Positions 52,142 to 63,772 of a stretch of 64,000 nucleotides of DNA are shown one piece after another. The stretch spans positions 21,653,638 to 21,717,637 of the forward strand of contig OZ059900.1 of NCBI GenBank assembly GCA_964057225.1, given 5' to 3'. Positions within the stretch are counted from its first letter, which is position 1. Every line of letters starts with the position of its first letter. The position numbers were made by a program, and so were the translations under genes. Below the pieces are notes generated by a model. The model saw nothing but the letters and a program-made list of their open reading frames with translations. It did not search any database and had not been told where the DNA came from. Source of the DNA: Auanema rhodensis (taxonomy: Eukaryota > Nematoda > Chromadorea > Rhabditida > Rhabditidae).

Positions 52142-53511
52142 CAGAATATGCTAATTTCCTTAATTTTCTAACCCCTGTTTTTTTGTCGTGAAAGTGGAAC
52201 TAGACATTGTATTAACAATTTTGAGCTAGGTTTCATTGACATTGCATGAGTTTAAACACATGAAATCGTAAGTCAAAACCTTGTTTACAGCGAAATTTCC
52301 AAAAACTGGTTTTCCAGCATAATAAAATATTTCTCATGGGTATTACTGTGTTTTTGTATTTTTCTAGTGTTCAGCATGTAAAATGCTTCATTTTAGTATG
52401 TAACACGCTGAAATTCGTTGCATTTGACGACTCATATGAACAAAAATCGATTTAATCAATATTAGCCATAAGGGGGCGTGCCCTCAGAATATGCTAATTT
52501 CCTTAATTTTCTAACCCCTGTTTTTTTGTCGTGAAAGTGGAACTAGACGTTGTACGAACAATTTTGAGCTAGGTTTCATTGACATTGCATGAGTTTGAAC
52601 ACATGAAATCGTAAGTCAAAACCTTGTTTACAGCGAAATTTCCAAAAACTGGTTTTCCAGCATAATAAAATATTTCTCATGGGAAATACTGTGTTTTTGT
52701 ATTTTTCTAGTGTTCAGCATGTAAAATGCTTCATTTTAGTATGTAACACGCTGAAATTCGTTGCATTTGACGACTCATATGAACAAAAATCGATTTAATC
52801 AATATTAGCCATAAAGGGCGTGCCCTCAGAATATGCTAATTTCCTTAATTTTCTAACCCCTGTTTTTTTGTCGTGAAAGTGGAACTAGACATTGTATTAA
52901 CAATTTTGAGCTAGGTTTCATTGACATTGCATGAGTTTAAACACATGAAATCGTAAGTCAAAACCTTGTTTACAGCGAAATTTCCAAAAACTGGTTTTCC
53001 AGCATAATAAAATATTTCTCATGGGTATTACTGTGTTTTTGTATTTTTCTAGTGTTCAGCATGTAAAATGCTTCATTTTAGTATGTAACACGCTGAAATT
53101 CGTTGCATTTGACGACTCATATGAACAAAAATCGATTTAATCAATATTAGCCATAAAGGGCGTGCCCTCAGAATATGCTAATTTCCTTAATTTTCTAACC
53201 CCTGTTTTTTTGTCGTGAAAGTGGAACTAGACATTGTATTAACAATTTTGAGCTAGGTTTCATTGACATTGCATGAGTTTAAACACATGAAATCGTAAGT
53301 CAAAACCTTGTTTACAGCGAAATTTCCAAAAACTGGTTTTCCAGCATAATAAAATATTTCTCATGGGTATTACTGTGTTTTTGTATTTTTCTAGTGTTCA
53401 GCATGTAAAATGCTTCATTTTAGTATGTAACACGCTGAAATTCGTTGCATTTGACGACTCATATGAACAAAAATCGATTTAATCAATATTAGCCATAAGG
53501 GGGCGTGCCCT
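52142..53511. repeat. Haplotype-H cluster (M154-M157)
   Basis: Monomers start at 52142 (343 bp), 52485, 52827 and 53169 (343 bp). M154, M156 and M157 are H type with PmeI sites; M155 is plain. M156 ends 'aaaggg' without the extra G, so it looks like an H monomer whose right end was replaced by that of a plain monomer. It sits directly next to another H monomer, unlike the alternating H/plain pattern elsewhere. Confidence 0.9.
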
Positions 53512-56246
53512 CAGAATATGCTAATTTCCTTAATTTTCTAACCCCTGTTTTTTTGTCGTGAAAGTGGAACTAGACGTTGTACGAACAATTTTGAGCTAGG
53601 TTTCATTGACATTGCATGAGTTTGAACACATGAAATCGTAAGTCAAAACCTTGTTTACAGCGAAATTTCCAAAAACTGGTTTTCCAGCATAATAAAATAT
53701 TTCTCATGGGAAATACTGTGTTTTTGTATTTTTCTAGTGTTCAGCATGTAAAATGCTTCTTTTTAGTATGTAACACGCTGAAATTCGTTGCATTTGACGA
53801 CTCATATGAACAAAAATCGATTTAATCAATATTAGCCATAAGGGGCGTGCCCTCAGAATATGCTAATTTCCTTAATTTTCTAACCCCTGTTTTTTTGTCG
53901 TGAAAGTGGAACTAGACGTTGTACGAACAATTTTGAGCTGGGTTTCATTGACATTGCATGAGTTTGAACACATGAAATCGTAAGTCAAAACCTTGTTTAC
54001 AGCGAAATTTCCAAAAACTGGTTTTCCAGCATAATAAAATATTTCTCATGGGAAATACTGTGTTTTTGTATTTTTCTAGTGTTCAGCATGTAAAATGCTT
54101 CATTTTAGTATGTAACACGCTGAAATTCGTTGCATTTGACGACTCATATGAACAAAAATCGATTTAATCAATATTAGCCATAAGGGGCGTGCCCTCAGAA
54201 TATGCTAATTTCCTTAATTTTCTAACCCCTGTTTTTTTGTCGTGAAAGTGGAACTAGACGTTGTACGAACAATTTTGAGCTAGGTTTCATTGACATTGCA
54301 TGAGTTTGAACACATGAAATCGTAAGTCAAAACCTTGTTTACAGCGAAATTTCCAAAAACTGGTTTTCCAGCATAATAAAATATTTCTCATGGGAAATAC
54401 TGTGTTTTTGTATTTTTCTAGTGTTCAGCATGTAAAATGCTTCTTTTTAGTATGTAACACGCTGAAATTCGTTGCATTTGACGACTCATATGAACAAAAA
54501 TCGATTTAATCAATATTAGCCATAAGGGGCGTGCCCTCAGAATATGCTAATTTCCTTAATTTTCTAACCCCTGTTTTTTTGTCGTGAAAGTGGAACTAGA
54601 CGTTGTACGAACAATTTTGAGCTGGGTTTCATTGACATTGCATGAGTTTGAACACATGAAATCGTAAGTCAAAACCTTGTTTACAGCGAAATTTCCAAAA
54701 ACTGGTTTTCCAGCATAATAAAATATTTCTCATGGGAAATACTGTGTTTTTGTATTTTTCTAGTGTTCAGCATGTAAAATGCTTCATTTTAGTATGTAAC
54801 ACGCTGAAATTCGTTGCATTTGACGACTCATATGAACAAAAATCGATTTAATCAATATTAGCCATAAGGGGCGTGCCCTCAGAATATGCTAATTTCCTTA
54901 ATTTTCTAACCCCTGTTTTTTTGTCGTGAAAGTGGAACTAGACGTTGTACGAACAATTTTGAGCTGGGTTTCATTGACATTGCATGAGTTTGAACACATG
55001 AAATCGTAAGTCAAAACCTTGTTTACAGCGAAATTTCCAAAAACTGGTTTTCCAGCATAATAAAATATTTCTCATGGGAAATACTGTGTTTTTGTATTTT
55101 TCTAGTGTTCAGCATGTAAAATGCTTCTTTTTAGTATGTAACACGCTGAAATTCGTTGCATTTGACGACTCATATGAACAAAAATCGATTTAATCAATAT
55201 TAGCCATAAGGGGCGTGCCCTCAGAATATGCTAATTTCCTTAATTTTCTAACCCCTGTTTTTTTGTCGTGAAAGTGGAACTAGACGTTGTACGAACAATT
55301 TTGAGCTGGGTTTCATTGACATTGCATGAGTTTGAACACATGAAATCGTAAGTCAAAACCTTGTTTACAGCGAAATTTCCAAAAACTGGTTTTCCAGCAT
55401 AATAAAATATTTCTCATGGGAAATACTGTGTTTTTGTATTTTTCTAGTGTTCAGCATGTAAAATGCTTCATTTTAGTATGTAACACGCTGAAATTCGTTG
55501 CATTTGACGACTCATATGAACAAAAATCGATTTAATCAATATTAGCCATAAGGGGCGTGCCCTCAGAATATGCTAATTTCCTTAATTTTCTAACCCCTGT
55601 TTTTTTGTCGTGAAAGTGGAACTAGACGTTGTACGAACAATTTTGAGCTAGGTTTCATTGACATTGCATGAGTTTGAACACATGAAATCGTAAGTCAAAA
55701 CCTTGTTTACAGCGAAATTTCCAAAAACTGGTTTTCCAGCATAATAAAATATTTCTCATGGGAAATACTGTGTTTTTGTATTTTTCTAGTGTTCAGCATG
55801 TAAAATGCTTTATTTTAGTATGTAACACGCTGAAATTCGTTGCATTTGACGACTCATATGAACAAAAATCGATTTAATCAATATTAGCCATAAGGGGCGT
55901 GCCCTCAGAATATGCTAATTTCCTTAATTTTCTAACCCCTGTTTTTAGTCGTGAAAGTGGAACTAGACGTTGTACGAACAATTTTGAGCTAGGTTTCATT
56001 GACATTGCATGAGTTTGAACACATGAAATCGTAAGTCAAAACCTTGTTTACAGCGAAATTTCCAAAAACTGGTTTTCCAGCATAATAAAATATTTCTCAT
56101 GGGAAATACTGTGTTTTTGTATTTTTCTAGTGTTCAGCATGTAAAATGCTTCATTTTAGTATGTAACACGCTGAAATTCGTTGCATTTGACGACTCATAT
56201 GAACAAAAATCGATTTAATCAATATTAGCCATAAAGGGCGTGCCCT
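53512..56246. repeat. Subarray M158-M165, a249t / a87g dimers and a mosaic monomer
   Basis: Monomers start at 53512, 53854, 54196, 54538, 54880, 55222, 55564 and 55906. M158-M159 and M160-M161 form a tandem dimer (a249t then a87g; 684 bp). M162 carries both a87g and a249t, so it is a recombinant of the two dimer members. M163 a87g, M164 c248t and M165 'tttttag' (341 bp, a one-base contraction of the t43a type) complete the stretch. Confidence 0.9.
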
Positions 56247-56930
56247 CAGAATATGCTAATTTCCTTAATTTTCTAACCCCTGTTTTTTTGTCGTGAAAGT
56301 GGAACTAGACATTGTATTAACAATTTTGAGCTAGGTTTCATTGACATTGCATGAGTTTAAACACATGAAATCGTAAGTCAAAACCTTGTTTACAGCGAAA
56401 TTTCCAAAAACTGGTTTTCCAGCATAATAAAATATTTCTCATGGGAAATACTGTGTTTTTGTATTTTTCTAGTGTTCAGCATGTAAAATGCTTTATTTTA
56501 GTATGTAACACGCTGAAATTCGTTGCATTTGACGACTCATATGAACAAAAATCGATTTAATCAATATTAGCCATAAGGGGCGTGCCCTCAGAATATGCTA
56601 ATTTCCTTAATTTTCTAACCCCTGTTTTTTAGTCGTGAAAGTGGAACTAGACGTTGTACGAACAATTTTGAGCTAGGTTTCATTGACATTGCATGAGTTT
56701 GAACACATGAAATCGTAAGTCAAAACCTTGTTTACAGCGAAATTTCCAAAAACTGGTTTTCCAGCATAATAAAATATTTCTCATGGGAAATACTGTGTTT
56801 TTGTATTTTTCTAGTGTTCAGCATGTAAAATGCTTCATTTTAGTATGTAACACGCTGAAATTCGTTGCATTTGACGACTCATATGAACAAAAATCGATTT
56901 AATCAATATTAGCCATAAAGGGCGTGCCCT
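56247..56930. repeat. Mosaic H monomer M166 and t43a monomer M167
   Basis: M166 (56247-56588) has the left half of haplotype H ('cattgtatta', 'gtttaaac') but the right half of a c248t monomer ('gggaaat', 'gctttat', 'aagggg'). The switch lies between consensus 113 and 200. M167 (56589-56930) is a t43a monomer ending 'aaaggg', like M131 and M153, both of which also precede an H monomer. Confidence 0.92.
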
Positions 56931-58983
56931 CAGAATATGCTAATTTCCTTAATTTTCTAACCCCTGTTTTTTTGTCGTGAAAGTGGAACTAGACATTGTA
57001 TTAACAATTTTGAGCTAGGTTTCATTGACATTGCATGAGTTTAAACACATGAAATCGTAAGTCAAAACCTTGTTTACAGCGAAATTTCCAAAAACTGGTT
57101 TTCCAGCATAATAAAATATTTCTCATGGGTATTACTGTGTTTTTGTATTTTTCTAGTGTTCAGCATGTAAAATGCTTCATTTTAGTATGTAACACGCTGA
57201 AATTCGTTGCATTTGACGACTCATATGAACAAAAATCGATTTAATCAATATTAGCCATAAGGGGGCGTGCCCTCAGAATATGCTAATTTCCTTAATTTTC
57301 TAACCCCTGTTTTTTTGTCGTGAAAGTGGAACTAGACGTTGTACGAACAATTTTGAGCTAGGTTTCATTGACATTGCATGAGTTTGAACACATGAAATCG
57401 TAAGTCAAAACCTTGTTTACAGCGAAATTTCCAAAAACTGGTTTTCCAGCATAATAAAATATTTCTCATGGGAAATACTGTGTTTTTGTATTTTTCTAGT
57501 GTTCAGCATGTAAAATGCTTCATTTTAGTATGTAACACGCTGAAATTCGTTGCATTTGACGACTCATATGAACAAAAATCGATTTAATCAATATTAGCCA
57601 TAAGGGGCGTGCCCTCAGAATATGCTAATTTCCTTAATTTTCTAACCCCTGTTTTTTTGTCGTGAAAGTGGAACCAGACGTTGTACGAACAATTTTGAGC
57701 TAGGTTTTATTGACATTGCATGAGTTTGAACACATGAAATCGTAAGTCAAAACCTTGTTTACAGCGAAATTTCCAAAAACTGGTTTTCCAGCATAATAAA
57801 ATATTTCTCATGGGAAATACTGTGTTTTTGTATTTTTCTAGTGTTCAGCATGTGAAATGCTTCATTTTAGTATGTAACACGCTGAAATTCGTTGCATTTG
57901 ACGACTCATATGAACAAAAATCGATTTAATCAATATTAGCCATAAAGGGCGTGCCCTCAGAATATGCTAATTTCCTTAATTTTCTAACCCCTGTTTTTTT
58001 GTCGTGAAAGTGGAACTAGACGTTGTAGGAACAATTTTGAGCTAGGTTTCATTGACATTGCATGAGTTTGAACACATGAAATCGTAAGTCAAAACCTTGT
58101 TTACAGCGAAATTTCCAAAAACTGGTTTTCCAGCATAATAAAATATTTCTCATGGGAAATACTGTGTTTTTGTATTTTTCTAGTGTTCAGCATGTAAAAT
58201 GCTTCATTTTAGTATGTAACACGCTGAAATTCGTTGCATTTGACGACTCATATGAACAAAAATCGATTTAATCAATATTAGCCATAAGGGGCGTGCCCTC
58301 AGAATATGCTAATTTCCTTAATTTTCTAACCCCTGTTTTTTTGTCGTGAAAGTGGAACTAGACGTTGTACGAACAATTTTGAGCTAGGTTTCATTGACAT
58401 TGCATGAGTTTGAACACATGAAATCGTAAGTCAAAACCTTGTTTACAGCGAAATTTCCAAAAACTGGTTTTCCAGCATAATAAAATTATTCTCATGGGAA
58501 ATACTGTGTTTTTGTATTTTTCTAGTGTTCAGCATGTAAAATGCTTCATTTTAGTATGTAACACGCTGAAATTCGTTGCATTTGACGACTCATATGAACA
58601 AAAATCGATTTAATCAATATTAGCCATAAGGGGCGTGCCCTCAGAATATGCTAATTTCCTTAATTTTCTAACCCCTGTTTTTTTGTCGTGAAAGTGGAAC
58701 TAGACGTTGTACGAACAATTTTGAGCTAGGTTTCATTGACATTGCATGAGTTTGAACACATGAAATCGTAAGTCAAAACCTTGTTTACAGCGAAATTTCC
58801 AAAAACTGGTTTTCCAGCATAATAAAATATTTCTCATGGGAAATACTGTGTTTTTGTATTTTTCTAGTGTTCAGCATGTAAAATGCTTCATTTTAGTATG
58901 TAACACGCTGAAATTCGTTGCATTTGACGACTCATATGAACAAAAATCGATTTAATCAATATTAGCCATAAAGGGCGTGCCCT
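56931..58983. repeat. Hexamer, tandem copy 1 (M168-M173, 2053 bp)
   Basis: Monomers start at 56931 (343 bp), 57274, 57616, 57958, 58300 and 58642. Order: H; plain; t60c with 'ggttttattg' (c93t) and a239g; 'tagg'; 'aaaattattctc'; plain ending 'aaaggg'. It is repeated immediately at 58984-61036 and corresponds to 45301-47353 in copy A, which lacks c93t. Confidence 0.95.
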
Positions 58984-61036
58984 CAGAATATGCTAATTTC
59001 CTTAATTTTCTAACCCCTGTTTTTTTGTCGTGAAAGTGGAACTAGACATTGTATTAACAATTTTGAGCTAGGTTTCATTGACATTGCATGAGTTTAAACA
59101 CATGAAATCGTAAGTCAAAACCTTGTTTACAGCGAAATTTCCAAAAACTGGTTTTCCAGCATAATAAAATATTTCTCATGGGTATTACTGTGTTTTTGTA
59201 TTTTTCTAGTGTTCAGCATGTAAAATGCTTCATTTTAGTATGTAACACGCTGAAATTCGTTGCATTTGACGACTCATATGAACAAAAATCGATTTAATCA
59301 ATATTAGCCATAAGGGGGCGTGCCCTCAGAATATGCTAATTTCCTTAATTTTCTAACCCCTGTTTTTTTGTCGTGAAAGTGGAACTAGACGTTGTACGAA
59401 CAATTTTGAGCTAGGTTTCATTGACATTGCATGAGTTTGAACACATGAAATCGTAAGTCAAAACCTTGTTTACAGCGAAATTTCCAAAAACTGGTTTTCC
59501 AGCATAATAAAATATTTCTCATGGGAAATACTGTGTTTTTGTATTTTTCTAGTGTTCAGCATGTAAAATGCTTCATTTTAGTATGTAACACGCTGAAATT
59601 CGTTGCATTTGACGACTCATATGAACAAAAATCGATTTAATCAATATTAGCCATAAGGGGCGTGCCCTCAGAATATGCTAATTTCCTTAATTTTCTAACC
59701 CCTGTTTTTTTGTCGTGAAAGTGGAACCAGACGTTGTACGAACAATTTTGAGCTAGGTTTTATTGACATTGCATGAGTTTGAACACATGAAATCGTAAGT
59801 CAAAACCTTGTTTACAGCGAAAATTCCAAAAACTGGTTTTCCAGCATAATAAAATATTTCTCATGGGAAATACTGTGTTTTTGTATTTTTCTAGTGTTCA
59901 GCATGTGAAATGCTTCATTTTAGTATGTAACACGCTGAAATTCGTTGCATTTGACGACTCATATGAACAAAAATCGATTTAATCAATATTAGCCATAAAG
60001 GGCGTGCCCTCAGAATATGCTAATTTCCTTAATTTTCTAACCCCTGTTTTTTTGTCGTGAAAGTGGAACTAGACGTTGTAGGAACAATTTTGAGCTAGGT
60101 TTCATTGACATTGCATGAGTTTGAACACATGAAATCGTAAGTCAAAACCTTGTTTACAGCGAAATTTCCAAAAACTGGTTTTCCAGCATAATAAAATATT
60201 TCTCATGGGAAATACTGTGTTTTTGTATTTTTCTAGTGTTCAGCATGTAAAATGCTTCATTTTAGTATGTAACACGCTGAAATTCGTTGCATTTGACGAC
60301 TCATATGAACAAAAATCGATTTAATCAATATTAGCCATAAGGGGCGTGCCCTCAGAATATGCTAATTTCCTTAATTTTCTAACCCCTGTTTTTTTGTCGT
60401 GAAAGTGGAACTAGACGTTGTACGAACAATTTTGAGCTAGGTTTCATTGACATTGCATGAGTTTGAACACATGAAATCGTAAGTCAAAACCTTGTTTACA
60501 GCGAAATTTCCAAAAACTGGTTTTCCAGCATAATAAAATTATTCTCATGGGAAATACTGTGTTTTTGTATTTTTCTAGTGTTCAGCATGTAAAATGCTTC
60601 ATTTTAGTATGTAACACGCTGAAATTCGTTGCATTTGACGACTCATATGAACAAAAATCGATTTAATCAATATTAGCCATAAGGGGCGTGCCCTCAGAAT
60701 ATGCTAATTTCCTTAATTTTCTAACCCCTGTTTTTTTGTCGTGAAAGTGGAACTAGACGTTGTACGAACAATTTTGAGCTAGGTTTCATTGACATTGCAT
60801 GAGTTTGAACACATGAAATCGTAAGTCAAAACCTTGTTTACAGCGAAATTTCCAAAAACTGGTTTTCCAGCATAATAAAATATTTCTCATGGGAAATACT
60901 GTGTTTTTGTATTTTTCTAGTGTTCAGCATGTAAAATGCTTCATTTTAGTATGTAACACGCTGAAATTCGTTGCATTTGACGACTCATATGAACAAAAAT
61001 CGATTTAATCAATATTAGCCATAAAGGGCGTGCCCT
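58984..61036. repeat. Hexamer, tandem copy 2 (M174-M179, 2053 bp)
   Basis: Monomers start at 58984 (343 bp), 59327, 59669, 60011, 60353 and 60695. The order and the c93t mark in the third member match tandem copy 1. M176 has a private 'gcgaaaattcc'. This hexamer is also the left end of copy B of the large duplication. Confidence 0.95.
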
Positions 61037-63772
61037 CAGAATATGCTAATTTCCTTAATTTTCTAACCCCTGTTTTTTTGTCGTGAAAGTGGAACTAGAC
61101 GTTGTAGGAACAATTTTGAGCTAGGTTTCATTGACATTGCATGAGTTTGAACACATGAAATCGTAAGTCAAAACCTTGTTTACAGCGAAATTTTCAAAAA
61201 CTGGTTTTCCAGCATAATAAAATATTTCTCATGGGAAATACTGTGTTTTTGTATTTTTCTAGTGTTCAGCATGTAAAATGCTTCATTTTAGTATGTAACA
61301 CGCTGAAATTCGTTGCATTTGACGACTCATATGAACAAAAATCGATTTAATCAATATTAGCCATAAGGGGCGTGCCCTCAGAATATGCTAATTTCCTTAA
61401 TTTTCTAACCCCTGTTTTTTTGTCGTGAAAGTGGAACTAGTCGTTGTACGAACAATTTTGAGCTAGGTTTCATTGACATTGCATGAGTTTGAACACATGA
61501 AATCGTAAGTCAAAACCTTGTTTACAGCGAAATTTCCAAAAACTGGTTTTCCAGCATAATAAAATATTTCTCATGGGAAATACTGTGTTTTTGTATTTTT
61601 CTAGTGTTCAGCATGTAAAATGCTTCATTTTAGTATGTAACACGCTGAAATTCGTTGCATTTGACGACTCATATGAACAAAAATCGATTTAATCAATATT
61701 AGCCATAAAGGGCGTGCCCTCAGAATATGCTAATTTCCTTAATTTTCTAACCCCTGTTTTTTTGTCGTGAAAGTGGAACTAGACGTTGTAGGAACAATTT
61801 TGAGCTAGGTTTCATTGACATTGCATGAGTTTGAACACATGAAATCGTAAGTCAAAACCTTGTTTATAGCGAAATTTTCAAAAACTGGTTTTCCAGCATA
61901 ATAAAATATTTCTCATGGGAAATACTGTGTTTTTGTATTTTTCTAGTGTTCAGCATGTAAAATGCTTCATTTTAGTATGTAACACGCTGAAATTCGTTGC
62001 ATTTGACGACTCATATGAACAAAAATCGATTTAATCAATATTAGCCATAAGGGGCGTGCCCTCAGAATATGCTAATTTCCTTAATTTTCTAACCCCTGTT
62101 TTTTTGTCGTGAAAGTGGAACTAGTCGTTGTACGAACAATTTTGAGCTAGGTTTCATTGACATTGCATGAGTTTGAACACATGAAATCGTAAGTCAAAAC
62201 CTTGTTTACAGCGAAATTTCCAAAAACTGGTTTTCCAGCATAATAAAATATTTCTCATGGGAAATACTGTGTTTTTGTATTTTTCTAGTGTTCAGCATGT
62301 AAAATGCTTCATTTTAGTATGTAACACGCTGAAATTCGTTGCATTTGACGACTCATATGAACAAAAATCGATTTAATCAATATTAGCCATAAGGGGCGTG
62401 CCCTCAGAATATGCTAATTTCCTTAATTTTCTAACCCCTGTTTTTTTGTCGTGAAAGTGGAACTAGACGTTGTACGAACAATTTTGAGCTAGGTTTCATT
62501 GACATTGCATGAGTTTGAACACATGAAATCGTAAGTCAAAACCTTGTTTACAGCGAAATTTCCAAAAACTGGTTTTCCAGCATAATAAAATATTTCTCAT
62601 GGGAAATACTGTGTTTTTGTATTTTTCTAGTGTTCAGCATGTAAAATGCTTCATTTTAGTATGTAACACGCTGAAATTCGTTGCATTTGACGACTCATAT
62701 GAACAAAAATCGATTTAATCAATATTAGCCATAAGGGGCGTGCCCTCAGAATATGCTAATTTCCTTAATTTTCTAACCCCTGTTTTTTTGTCGTGAAAGT
62801 GGAACTAGTCGTTGTACGAACAATTTTGAGCTAGGTTTCATTGACATTGCATGAGTTTGAACACATGAAATCGTAAGTCAAAACCTTGTTTACAGCGAAA
62901 TTTCCAAAAACTGGTTTTCCAGCATAATAAAATATTTCTCATGGGAAATACTGTGTTTTTGTATTTTTCTAGTGTTCAGCATGTAAAATGCTTCATTTTA
63001 GTATGTAACACGCTGAAATTCGTTGCATTTGACGACTCATATGAACAAAAATCGATTTAATCAATATTAGCCATAAGGGGCGTGCCCTCAGAATATGCTA
63101 ATTTCCTTAATTTTCTAACCCCTGTTTTTTTGTCGTGAAAGTGGAACTAGACGTTGTACGAACAATTTTGAGCTAGGTTTCATTGACATTGCATGAGTTT
63201 GAACACATGAAATCGTAAGTCAAAACCTTGTTTACAGCGAAATTTCCAAAAACTGGTTTTCCAGCATAATAAAATTATTCTCATGGGAAATACTGTGTTT
63301 TTGTATTTTTCTAGTGTTCAGCATGTAAAATGCTTCATTTTAGTATGTAACACGCTGAAATTCGTTGCATTTGACGACTCATATGAACAAAAATCGATTT
63401 AATCAATATTAGCCATAAGGGGCGTGCCCTCAGAATATGCTAATTTCCTTAATTTTCTAACCCCTGTTTTTTTGTCGTGAAAGTGGAACTAGACGTTGTA
63501 CGAACAATTTTGAGCTAGGTTTCATTGACATTGCATGAGTTTGAACACATGAAATCGTAAGTCAAAACCTTGTTTACAGCGAAATTTCCAAAAACTGGTT
63601 TTCCAGCATAATAAAATATTTCTCATGGGAAATACTGTGTTTTTGTATTTTTCTAGTGTTCAGCATGTAAAATGCTTCATTTTAGTATGTAACACGCTGA
63701 AATTCGTTGCATTTGACGACTCATATGAACAAAAATCGATTTAATCAATATTAGCCATAAAGGGCGTGCCCT

